Source of the DNA: Archegozetes longisetosus | Lineage: Eukaryota > Arthropoda > Arachnida > Sarcoptiformes > Trhypochthoniidae | Assembly: GCA_018873245.2 (NCBI GenBank) | Contig: JAEMBT020000002.1 | Location: 7,538,001 to 7,602,000, forward strand | Direction of reading: 5' to 3' | DNA: 64,000 nucleotides | In this document: one piece after another, positions 42,142 to 54,110 of the stretch | Position numbering within the stretch: position 1 is the first letter of the stretch | Layout: each line of letters begins with the position of its first letter | Made by a program: the position numbers and the translations under genes | The notes under the pieces: model-generated | What the model was told of the DNA's origin: nothing | What the model saw: the letters and a program-made list of their open reading frames with translations, nothing else | Databases searched by the model: none

Positions 42142-45100
42142 AGCTCAAGCCTTATGAGTTTGAACTTCAACTTTACCCATTATTTCAGATGTGAATTAAG
42201 GAATAATTATGATAATTAAAAAATAGCCGCATTGTTCAAACTAAACATGAGCTGAAAATCCAGGAGTTTCTCACTTATTCAAACGGAAATCATTTGGCGA
42301 AGTATTAGGAAAATGTGAAATTTTGGCTAAATGTTCACATGAAGGTGCTGCAAATGTTTGACGCAAAGTCCGAATTGTTTAGATTAAGGGCTCGATGGTT
42401 ACATTTATAGTTAATGTCTTACAAGTTCTAGAGAGTGGTCGAATAAACAAATAGAAATGTTATTTGGTAAAAAATTTGGTATAACATAAGAAATCTTAGA
42501 CAGTCTTAGTATTTGCCAGAAAGTGCTATTACTCACTGTGTCGCTTGTGTTGGGGTCTGATGGGAGACGCAAAAGTAGACTCATGACGGATGAAAGAATG
42601 CGTTCATAGAGATAGGAAACGTTAATATTTGCCAGGATATTCCAATTTGTTCTTTTCTCTCTTCCAAAAGATTGGCTAATCACATTCAACTGAAAAGTGA
42701 GATATTCTCTATTGTGATTTGAGACATTAACTAATTGTATTGAAGCATAAAATGCTCAAAACTCAGTTCTCGACTGACACATAAATAAGTTGAAAAAATA
42801 GTTTTCAAGCAAAACTAGACTTGTATAGAAAAATCATAATACTAGTGTAACAGTTTTATAAAAGCAATTCCAGTTATTCATCATATTATGTAATATTCTG
42901 ATAGAGATTGTGTACTATTGAACATTACAGTACGTGCAGGTTTTGTACGATATATGACATGTCATTCAAAATGATAGTACGCTTCACTGAATTTAGTAGT
43001 AAATCAATGAAAATCCGAATAAATAGAGTCAACGTTTACTCGAATATAACATCTGAAAAACCGGACTTTTAAGAATGGAGCATACTTTTGATAGAGCGCT
43101 ATCACTATTACATGAAACATACCTCAGAGGCAGTGGCGCGTAACAAAGTAAAGCAGTAATAGTGCTTCTTTCATCTGACTTAACTGCGCTAACGCTCAAA
43201 CTTGTCCTTCAACACACATTCTCTTACCCAACACCAACACCAAACTTATTAACTATTTTCATTTCTTTCTCAATCTTAATATTTCTTTTCAGCTACTCTG
43301 TAATTATTATTTCATTTTCTTTAATCTGTCAAACCCCTATACTAGAGAGTCTTTTGACCATTAAATTTCTGATCCAATTCTTGTAATCAGATTAAATACT
43401 TGTAATAATAATGAATTTTGTCCGCCAATGGTGTTCATAATCTGACTAATTTCAGTTGAACGATTTTAGACTAAACTTTTTGAATGTAAGATTCAGTGAA
43501 GCCAGTTGGTTTGTACTGAAAATCTATAGCCAAAGAAATATTGGTTCATTGAGAGTGATTATAATGACATTTTAGCGTACAATAAGGTGCATAACATACT
43601 CTAGTCAATACATAGAATTCAGTTTGAAGCTACTATACACTCTTCTTTTGCAGTTAAACATTTTAAAAATCACTTCACACAATGCATTGGTTACTAACTC
43701 ACGAGTTTTTATTTTCTAATAATTCAATTTTTAAAATCACTGACAGTTTTAGCTTAAGGGTTTATTCCTAACTGGCGGTTAGAATTGATCATAGGATGAC
43801 TTTTCGGAAAAGGAAGACAATTAATGGAAACAACTTAGTATATGACATGTACCTTTTTCTCACATATTTGATGAGTTAACGAAAATAATTAGAGATTATC
43901 ATTGAAGTAGCCAAGTGACGAACTTTAGCATTCTCTTCTAACTCACAAGTTATCTCTACTGAAAGTCTTCCTCTTCCTCATGGTTTCGCTTATCGTAAAA
44001 TATATTAAACAAGAAAATTAAGCGACAGAATCCATTTGATTAATAATTATTTTAATAACTGGAACCAATAAAGTGGTCTTAAATGTTTCATTGTTTCGCA
44101 AAAAGGTTTTTTCATGAGAACTTCAATTGCTGTCAGAGTTATGTGACAATTTAATAACTAACTTATTATTGTGAAGTTTATGAGTTTTAAAACACTCTAT
44201 TCTATATCATTTGAAAAGGGCAATAGTTCACGCTCGTTCAGTCAGCTTGAGATACAGATAAATGTAAACATTTTCTCATCTATAGTCCAACCATTCACAA
44301 CTATTTAAACAATAACTTTCTAAATTGCTTCAAACTTCATATCAGTTCACCACTAGTTCACTTTACTTAGCTAACTTTAATAATTGGATCGCTCTCATTT
44401 TGTTTCAGCTAATATCCTATTCAAATAAGTTTATTTTTGGACCTAATCGTGAGATAAGTGACTCATTTTATATGAGAACAGTTTAGAATCCATTTCTATT
44501 ATCCTCAAAAGTAGTTTATATTCTAATTCGGTTCTTCAGAACATCATTTAATCCTATTGTGTTGAACTATTATCTGACGTAATTGGATAGTTGTCACCTT
44601 AAAATTATACTTTTCGAAAGTATTCCATATATATGTTTGTTTAGCTCAATCCATAATTACATAGACCAATTAAGTGTATTAAGTGTATTATGTGTATTAT
44701 AGTGTATTATATTTATTAAGTGTATTATGAGTATTATATGTATTATATATACCGTATGTCCGACTTATAAACTAAGCCGTGACACGCATTTTTTTCCTTT
44801 ATCTTATTTCTGATCAAATTAATTGCACCAAAATTAAAATTCAATAATCTTTCTAAGCTTGAATGCGTGCAAATTGGAACTGAACTATTCTTCTAATAAG
44901 GACTGAGTTCACTTATAATACAGTAGCCATCAAATACTTTTGTGTACGTTTTAATGCAGATCGTTTTATCTCTAAATTTATGGCAAATATTAAGTTAAAT
45001 TAAATCTAAAATAGAATCCTCATACATTATTTAGATTAACATTTTATGCTAAGTTATTTCAAATTGTTTTAATTTATGACGACAATTGCTGCAAAAAATA

Positions 45101-45195
45101 AAATGCATTAAACATGAATTAATGGTGGAGAACGCGACGAAACAAATATTCGTTAGGTTATATTCCTGTATGAATACATATTGTATGTATGTGCG

Positions 45196-45232
<37 letters not shown>

Positions 45233-48200
45233 AGAAAGAGAAAGACCAATGCAAAAGTAATTGTCATACCTCGCAGTCATTTTTTCATTTCTTTTCCCAT
45301 GCATTCTGCTTTCAATATTTCGCGTTCGTTCAAATATGCCTTAAGGAAAATGATGGCAAAGGTATATAATTTAAGAACGAGTAGCACATTGATAAGTTTA
45401 GCTTTTAGTATATATGTTATGATTGTGAAGATCGAAATAAGCATTACCCGTGACACCCAAAGCCAAGTTTAAGTAATACTTCGATCTGTTACAACTGAAA
45501 TTGCACACTTAAATAGCACTTATTTGTTTCTACTAGCATACATCCTAGCTAATATTGATCTCAGTGTAACGTTACTCATCTCAATATAACATCATTCATT
45601 CCAATATCGTATTATTGATTTGATGCGCATTTTTCTATACATCAACTATTTCCTATTGCTTCAAATATTTCATAAACTATCCCATTACTGCCGCTAATTT
45701 TGGTACTATAAAGATTTTATATTCAACGTCTAAAGTTTAGATTGAAAACATTAATGGCAATGCAAATACGCCTTTTCCGCTCTCAGATTAATTTTTTTCT
45801 ACTCACAAAGAACGCTAAAGCATTCATTAAATTATGGGCTTAATGTCTATGAAACCAATTTATTTGATGCAACTTTAGATTGAAAATTTCCAAAGACTCA
45901 GCTTAATGTTTGGCTGTAGTCAGCTTTTCCTGAAAGTTCCGAAATTTATGCACAATTTAAACTATTTAAATTGATTATTCAGAGATAATCTGCAATTGAT
46001 TTGGGAACAAATAATTCATTGTGAATCTTTCACCAAATTTAGGTCGTGATAAAAATATACTCCAAAGTTTTATGTGCGGATGTCGAGTATAAAACACTAT
46101 CGATTACCAATCAAACCTCCAGCAAAGAAGTCGTTCGATTGCTTTTGAATAAATTTCGGCTCAAGCATCGAGATCCTAATCTGTTTTACTTGACTCTTGA
46201 AGTTTGGATAAGACAAACAGGTATGTTATGCTTGACGCTATCTTTATTAACTCATATTACATAATCTTTGTCACATTCTTATGAGAATTTCTTCAAATCA
46301 ATCTCATCTTCTTATAATACAAGTATTAATTAGCATAGGAAAATTTCTATTCTGATCAAATGATATCATAAATGACACCATCATAAACTTAGTGTCAATC
46401 CGTTACAGCTAAATCTGTCTGTTTTCAATATGTAGTTAAACCATTTTTAAAAAGAAACAAAACCTTCATTTCTTATCGATTTATTTGTCTTTTTCAAAAA
46501 TGGGCTTAATTTATGTTCAACATAGATAGGTTTTACTGTATGAAGTTATAGTCTGAGTGAAACCATTCAGGATCGCCTTAACGTATAATGAGCACAGACT
46601 GAAACTTTGAGTAAAAAAACATTAATTTTTTCACTTTTTCTCAAAGAACACCAACTATTCTTTAAATAGTATTGTTTTAGTCTGAAAGTGTTCCATGAGA
46701 ATCCTTGAAAAAAGTCATCAACAAAGCAGACTATTTTTTCAGTTCAATGAATAAACTCGTGAGCATTGATGTGAAGTCAGAACAGATAGGAAATTATCCA
46801 ATATCTGACTCTTTCCAAAGTTCGACTGAGTAACTTTGAAGAATATGATTTGAGATAATTGGTTCTTTGTTTTGAATGTCACTGACTACTATAGTCGTTA
46901 GAAACATTAGTATAGAAATTAATATGAAAATTATATTTTCGTATTATATGAGAGAAGAGTTATTGTGGTCAAAATTCAAGTAAATTCTCATTTATATCAT
47001 ATTAATCATAATCTATAATAATTAAGTCGAGCAGAAATTGCAATTTACAGCAGAAATATAAGAAACCCGCTCGCGTACGCCCATAGATACTAACAAAGCT
47101 TTTCGTTCTCTCTTTTAATAACTTCATCAAAAGTAAACGAATTAGATTTTCTTAATCTTTATGATGCGATCGCATGATCCATCATATCGTGCCATAATAG
47201 AAGGGCTCGTCTCTAATCACTTATATTATCAATTACTATATATGAGTTGATTCAATTTAGAGCATTTCAAATATTGCGCTATCTTCCTTCTAATCTACTT
47301 TCATTAAACTCATTTTTAGATTAATCAAATTTGATTTTCTGCTTATTTCAAATATTTAAACATAAAATTTGATTACATTTGACGAAAGAATAAAAATTAA
47401 CTGATTTAAATTTCAGGAATTCCCATAAGAAGTGTCATGGTATTGGACGACGACACATGTCCAGCACTGCTTCAGTCTTGTTATCCACAAAAGGACTTAA
47501 AGTGAGTGCAAATAACTGAGTCAAACATTATTTAATAACAATGCGGATAAAAAGTTTAAGTTTTAAAGCACGAAATATAGTAAAAAGCTCATTTAAAGTT
47601 TTGCTTCACCATTATTTTCACTGCTATCAAGAGCTTTGGATTAGTTAACTATTGATTTTACAACATTACCAAGTATTGAAATTTTGTCAGATTATTACAC
47701 TGAGTCGAAACAATCTTTTAAAATAAAACCTGAAAGTTCTGTAACCCAAGTTATACGATTTGTCCGCACTGTTAATGATTTAAGAATGAAATTTTTCAAG
47801 TTAAAATTTGTTAACTTTGTTAAATAGATTTTCACTGATGATGCGTCGCGGAGGTCTCATCAAAATATATGACAGCTGTCTTATGTCAGGGGTATGTCAT
47901 AAGTGAAATTCTTGTAGTTTGTAATAAGACTCGCCAATATATAAACTTATTTCACGTTTATTTTTAGTCACTTTATAAGAGTCTTCTGTTGTCTGATCGG
48001 ACAACTGTAGAAGAACTGATTCAGCTACTGCTCAACTGTTATAATCTGAAAGAAAGAACTTCCAAGTTTGCTTTATATGAAGTTTGTCCATCACGCAAAT
48101 GTGAGTCATCTGTTCTTCTTCTTCTTCCTCTTTGTCTGTCTAACACTCATCTTTGTGTCTCATATTTGGTTCTATTTTTAGGCGAACGAAAACTCCATTG

Positions 48201-48503
48201 CAACGAAATACCTCTCGCTATTCAGTCTGAATGGCCAAACCCAGATATATATGTTTTCCAACTGAGGAAAAACACCGATGAATGTCAGAAAAGGAAACGA
48301 GAGGTTTGTCCAACTTTAGACATTTAAGTTTTATCGTTTTAACTAATATTTCTAAACAATAGTTACCGTGGACTAAGACACTGGACCGTTCAGGAAATGT
48401 AATGTTTCATTTGAATAATAAAGATGAAGTCAACTCAGCATCAATTCATTCTCCAACATTGAAGCCATCGTTCAACAACTACGAAAACTATTTCTACATT
48501 TGA
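37919..48503 (+). CDS. Tandem Ras-association (RA) domain protein, Rau-like
   Basis: It probably binds GTP-loaded Ras-family GTPases downstream of receptor tyrosine kinases. Seven exons (37919-38107, 46043-46220, 47417-47501, 47828-47891, 47968-48100, 48182-48303, 48363-48503) join in frame to 303 residues. The first 63 are Ser/Thr-rich. RA domain 1 spans about 64-150 (VVIKIYSKVL, YKTLSITNQTSSKEVVRLLL, VMVLDDDTCPALLQSCYP). RA domain 2 spans about 158-260 (LIKIYDSCL, LLLSDRTTVEELIQLLL, FALYEVCPS, NEIPLAIQSEWPNPDIYVF). A 45-residue tail ends FYI, resembling a class II PDZ ligand. No kinase, GEF or C1 domain is present, so this is not an intact DGK-theta or PLC-epsilon. Drosophila Rau, which also has two RA domains, is the best analogy I know. 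An in-frame stop at 37898 supports the chosen ATG. Extra exons inside intron 1 cannot be excluded. Confidence 0.8.
40354..40460. repeat. 20-bp tandem repeat, about 4-5 copies
   Basis: Units of consensus GTATCTAATATACTATAGAG repeat with a 20-bp period; the flanking copies are degenerate. It lies within the RA-gene intron. Confidence 0.75.
41447..41518. repeat. Imperfect hairpin, 72 nt, precursor-microRNA-like
   Basis: On the plus strand, 41447-41465 pairs with 41500-41518 (19 positions, one C-A mismatch, several G-U pairs). After an asymmetric internal loop, 41471-41479 pairs with 41489-41497. The terminal loop is 9 nt. Size and shape fit an animal microRNA precursor. The 3' arm is related to the hairpin at 2150-2218 (17 of 19 positions in the best-matching stretch). 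It sits in the sense strand of an intron, where many microRNAs are found. An inverted-repeat transposon remnant is the main alternative. Confidence 0.5.
42109..42136. repeat. (CT)n microsatellite
   Basis: An uninterrupted run of about 13 CT dinucleotides in the RA-gene intron. Confidence 0.95.
44668..44752. repeat. Degenerate TGTATTA repeat
   Basis: Nine or so 8-11-bp units around TGTATTA(T/A) follow one another in the RA-gene intron. Spacing is irregular. Confidence 0.7.
45198..45231. repeat. (GA)n microsatellite
   Basis: About 16 GA dinucleotides. Long frames that cross it on both strands read as Arg-Glu or Leu-Ser repeats and are artefacts. Confidence 0.95.
46221..47416 (+). other. RA gene intron 2 (1.2 kb)
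   Basis: Phase-1 intron inside RA domain 1, donor GTATGT and acceptor TTTCAG. Nothing else is recognised. Confidence 0.75.
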
Positions 48504-48868
48504 ACATTAGAGAAAACTTATCGAAAAAAGTATTGCTAAACTAGTCGGAATCTCAATTTTCTCTACCAAACAATAAGACTTATCCATACGTAAACCAAAT
48601 AACATCCGAAGAGTATTGTTAAATGTTTTGTGTCTATAGATTTGCTTACATATTTGACTGTATATAAACATATATAACCAGATCCATTTTGTAATCATAT
48701 GGTCTTATAATGATTTTGTAGATTTCTATATTAAATATAGTTTAATATTAGTTATTGTAAATGGATTTTTATTGTAAATTCATTTTTTCACAAATGTATA
48801 AAAGTTGAATTTTCTAAAATATGATTACAAAATTAAATGATATTTGTTTTATAATAAATTAAATCTAC
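48504..48868. other. Convergent 3' regions of the RA gene and the small astacin
   Basis: This 365-bp gap separates two tail-to-tail stop codons. A plus-strand AATAAA at 48854-48859 lies just before the astacin stop, so the RA-gene transcript may run to the edge of, or into, the astacin's last exon. Confidence 0.5.
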
Positions 48869-50925
48869 TTAAACTACGCATTCGTAGTATCTATTTATCT
48901 TTTTCAAGTCACTTTCTGTTAAGATTCCTAACTTTTTGGCTTTTCCTAAATCACTTAATGCTATTGATTGATCGATTGGTTTAATTGAAGCGAGTTCTTC
49001 TGATTTTGCAAATGCATTATATTCATAGTGCATAAGAGACTGAAAGTCATATGGTATTTTCAAGTCAACAACCTGATCGTATTTATCAAAATTATTATAT
49101 TTTTCCTTATCGATATTCTCCCACATAATCTTCACGTGATCGATCTCTATCGACTCGGGATTGTTCGTGGACGAATCCAAGAGAATGCACCAGCTCGTGA
49201 AGAATAATACCTTTGCTCAAACAAATTGGAGATGAAAGTGATAGTTCTTGAGGTCCACCTTCGCGGCCAACTGCTGAAAAGCATCCGAAGTTTGAAGTGA
49301 TTACCAAATAATCATTGTTTACTTGATTTTGGTTCTAAAACAAATATTAATACATTAAATGCTCTGTCTTAATTCTAACTTTACTACTCATTACAAATTT
49401 TCAACCCTTTAGATAGTCCTAAAATTTTGCCTATTTTTGTTCAGAAAATCTATCATTTTTAGTGTATTCAACAACTTTACGTCTTCTTCATCAATCAACT
49501 CATGAATAGGATTTTCGATGTCAAGGGCTTTCAATTGTTAACATTTGTTTTCTGTCAAAATTGCAAGCCTTACAATGTGTAATAGATTTTTAAGTTAGGC
49601 ACGATGATAATAATTTGACAATTATTGTCAAATTTTCGAACCAAGTTCAATATATTTGACTCTTTAGCTCCTGATAGAATAAAACTAAAAGAATGATCAG
49701 GTAGAAATCGATTCAACTAATATTGCCTTAAAAAGTGATTGAACCCAAGCACGTAAATCATTTATGAGTGACTAGAACTTTCAGTTTGTTTATTTAAAAA
49801 GCAATCCAGCTTGATAAAACGCTTCTATTAATTTATATATAGCAAATCAATTTATAACTCTTCAAGAATTGTCTGAACAATTGCTTTCTTCAACTATCTC
49901 ACTAATCATAAACTACTGTTTATATTATTGCAAATCGTCCTACTGCTTAACTTATTTATTTGCTTATAACTTATTGTAAATTTGTTCCAGTATAGGTCAC
50001 TGTGGCTAATAACAATACTGTCTTTAGTTCAAAACTAACAGAATAGTTTAGAACATTTTCAAGTTCAATAACTCAAATTTGAATGAATCACTGTTTACTT
50101 AAAAAACATGTTGTTTAGAGTTCTTAATACTTGCCATAATCTAATTGTGAATAGATTTTCAGAATACCCGATATATAAACAATTGAACTTTGAAGTAGTT
50201 TGTAGCTTTTGAAAACCTACTATCATACTAGTATCTTTTATAAGAAATTGAACAAATTACATGATAGTTTAATTTGAGTCATGACTACCATTGATTCGAA
50301 TATCGTTTATCGAATTTTCATACCGTATGTTTGTGCGACCTTTGGATGGAATGTGGTATTGTATTGTTGCATTTGGTTCTGCGAATGAGCGTCTACGCTG
50401 CTCTAACTAAATTCATTTCTATAGTAAGTTTGATTAAACATTGATAAACGCCAGCATGAGATGCAACATTACGGTGCCACATTCCCAACCAAAAGCAGTA
50501 CAGGCATATGGTATGAAAGAATGAAATTGTTAAACCATATCCAAACCAACGGTAATCATGGTTCAAATTAAACCATCAATTTGTTCAATTTCTTATAAAG
50601 GATAGTATAGACTAAGTATACGTACCACTTCTATGAATTTGATACAAGTATGCTTCTCGATTTCATCCATTGCTTGCCTTATCAAAGATTTTTCATGATC
50701 ATAAAATTCTCCATGAGCTGAAAACAGATAAGGCACATGACCAGAAGGCCATCGCTTTGACGGATCCTGCAAACCGTAGCGAAATCTTCTTGGATCATTT
50801 CGACTAACAAGAATATCTCCTTCTCTAAGTTCTGTTTGGTTTAACTTTGCTTTAATCAAAGGAAACGATTCAACCAAGTTGCACAAAACAACAATTAGCA
50901 ATAATAAATATACATTGAAAAACAT
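48869..50925 (-). pseudogene. Secreted single-domain astacin metalloprotease, frame-broken in exon 2
   Basis: An M12A zinc endopeptidase. Exon 1 (50925-50626) encodes a signal peptide, a short propeptide with EGDI (the motif whose Asp blocks the zinc in proastacins) and the mature start RWPSGHVPYLFS through HTCIKF. Exon 2 begins at 49334 (phase 0) and reads [13 protein letters not shown], then the zinc site [15 protein letters not shown]. Directly after this, at about 49138-49146 around a repeated GATC, the frame shifts by one base relative to the family. The unshifted frame stops near 49107, while the remaining astacin sequence continues in another frame through the Met-turn SLMHYEYNAFA to a natural stop at 48869 after YYEC. 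There are no CUB or EGF domains. Because only one defect is visible, a recent pseudogene, an allele, or a sequencing/assembly error are all possible. Confidence 0.75.
49335..50625 (-). other. Astacin intron (1.3 kb)
   Basis: Phase-0 intron between the two astacin exons, with donor GTACGT and acceptor TTTTAG. I see no additional exon inside it. Confidence 0.7.
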
Positions 50926-51681
50926 TTTTAATTATATCCAGTTGATTCCTATCGCAACAATATTGATGAAAATTTTTGATGAAAGAGACAAACAAATTTC
51001 TTTATAAACTACGTTTTGGGATCGTGACAGATGTTAATTTTTATCAGAATGATAGTTGTTGCACTAATTGATGCTTTTGTGAAAAATGCATATTTTATAC
51101 CTTCAATAGTTACACTTATGGTTTGCAACGCAATAAAATTTGTTACACAACTAATTATCTTAGCAAAGATATGCCTCTAATCTTAATAATTTATTATTCC
51201 GTTTCAAGTTGTCAATCATTTACTGGAATAGGATTTACTACTCTATCAGATTTCGAATGATTTTGGGCACTTTTAGGTGATCTTCAATCTCGAGCTAATC
51301 TTAATTGAATGAATTGATTTATTAGTCTAAATAATACTAGGCTTTTCGGCTAAGTTTCTCTTGTAATTTTTCCGCCTCGCTTATAAGAATTGAAAGACTA
51401 ATAAATCATTTCTGAAAATTAAGTGTAACATCCTACTAGCCTATTCCTAAGAAATCGCAATTCACTCGCCGGAAATCTATTCGATTCAAATCAAGTTTAT
51501 TTCAAAATTCATATGTAAAAGATTCCCGGCTTTTGAGAGTTCAACCAATTATTGAAAAATTAAGCTAAAGTAGAAATAAAGTCTTAAAGCTTTGAGTGAA
51601 ATTGATTAATCAATTATTTATTTGGATTTGGAAAATTTTCTAGCAAAAATATATTTGACAGCTTTGATGAGAATCAAAATT
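50926..51681. other. Intergenic between astacin and ADH5 (both minus)
   Basis: It contains the astacin promoter region and the ADH5 3' UTR. A minus-strand AATAAA lies at 51622-51617, about 60 nt beyond the ADH5 stop. Confidence 0.55.
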
Positions 51682-53100
<1,419 letters not shown>

Positions 53101-54110
53101 TCTTATATTGATTGAAATGTTGATAACGAAATTTTCTGCTAACTATTAATAAAACGTTTGCATTAATAAATAAGTTATACCAGATCAAGTACATTTCAAT
53201 AGCTACTATGATTTGCATTGCGTGCAAATTTTTCAATCGATTTTATGTATTAACCGATTGATTGGATGACGGCTCAGGTCGTAAATTGTTATCAGTGTTA
53301 CAATTAAGTGATTCATAAGACAAGTGATTCATTAGTAGTAATAATATTTGTTACATAAATAAGTCTATCATTTATTACCTAATTGTTTTATCACAAAAAT
53401 TATAACTAAAATAATGAAAACACTTACAAAGTAAATATAAAACGAATTGGTTTCAAAAGAAATTAGACTGTTATCTCGGATTAATGTTTAAAGGGTTTAT
53501 ATAAACAAATGGGGTAATAAAAGCACTACTCATGTGTTTCTATCTAATTCTATAGAAATATACCATATAAACCCAATCAAAGCGCAATCTCTGCCTCAAA
53601 AGTCACAGGTATCGCAGCATGACATGTTTACCGGTTATCAGTTCATCAAACGGCGCCTTTAGTAGCGCTACTGAGCAGTCAACTTGAGTTAGTATAAAAG
53701 TTCGAACTATTACAAAAGGCAAATATGTGTATGAAGTATACCAGACTGGAGACAGCCTTTACAGTGAAACCAGTGAACGCATGCGTGACGCTAAAAGAGG
53801 ATCACTTTTAGAGTTTGAGTGAAACTGAGTCTGAGTTAGTGTTTTGTAGTCTTATATCAATAGTTGTCTTATTTTCTCCATAAACAGTCAAATTGGTGTC
53901 TGAATCAGTTTTATTGTCTTAAGTGACTGAAGAAATGAATGCATTATAGACTAGTGTCTGAAAATTGGTGGAGAAGCGGGACAAAGAATAGTAGCATCAA
54001 AAGTGAAAAAGTTTTATCAAATCCGATGTACTTGTTTTGAAGTGAATAACTATTAGTTTGTTAAGTTAAATCCTTTTATTTTGGTTTACTCTAAGTTATC
54101 ATTGAATATC
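53101..54110. other. Bidirectional upstream region between ADH5 and tolloid
   Basis: It is shared by the divergent ADH5 and tolloid promoters. A less A+T-rich patch lies at 53580-53800. A short upstream frame (26 codons from about 53738) is present. No further exon is identified with confidence. Confidence 0.5.
53693..53700 (+). promoter_or_regulatory. Candidate TATA box for tolloid
   Basis: TATAAAAG is preceded by a locally G+C-richer stretch and lies 411 bp upstream of the tolloid ATG used here. If used, transcription would start near 53725-53735 and the 5' leader would be about 380 nt. Matches of this length also arise by chance in A+T-rich DNA. Confidence 0.35.

Larger units (their letters stand above)
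38108..46042 (+). other. Intron 1 of the tandem RA gene (7.9 kb)
   Basis: A phase-0 intron. It contains a 20-bp tandem repeat, CT and GA microsatellites, a TGTATTA-type repeat and a pre-microRNA-like hairpin, each listed separately. Open frames inside it (for example 42411-42689 minus, 43162-43386 plus) match nothing I recognise. Confidence 0.6.

Noticed and set aside
45049-45472. Long frames on both strands across the GA microsatellite
   Set aside because: They are kept open by the dinucleotide repeat and encode Arg-Glu or Leu-Ser runs with no other similarity.
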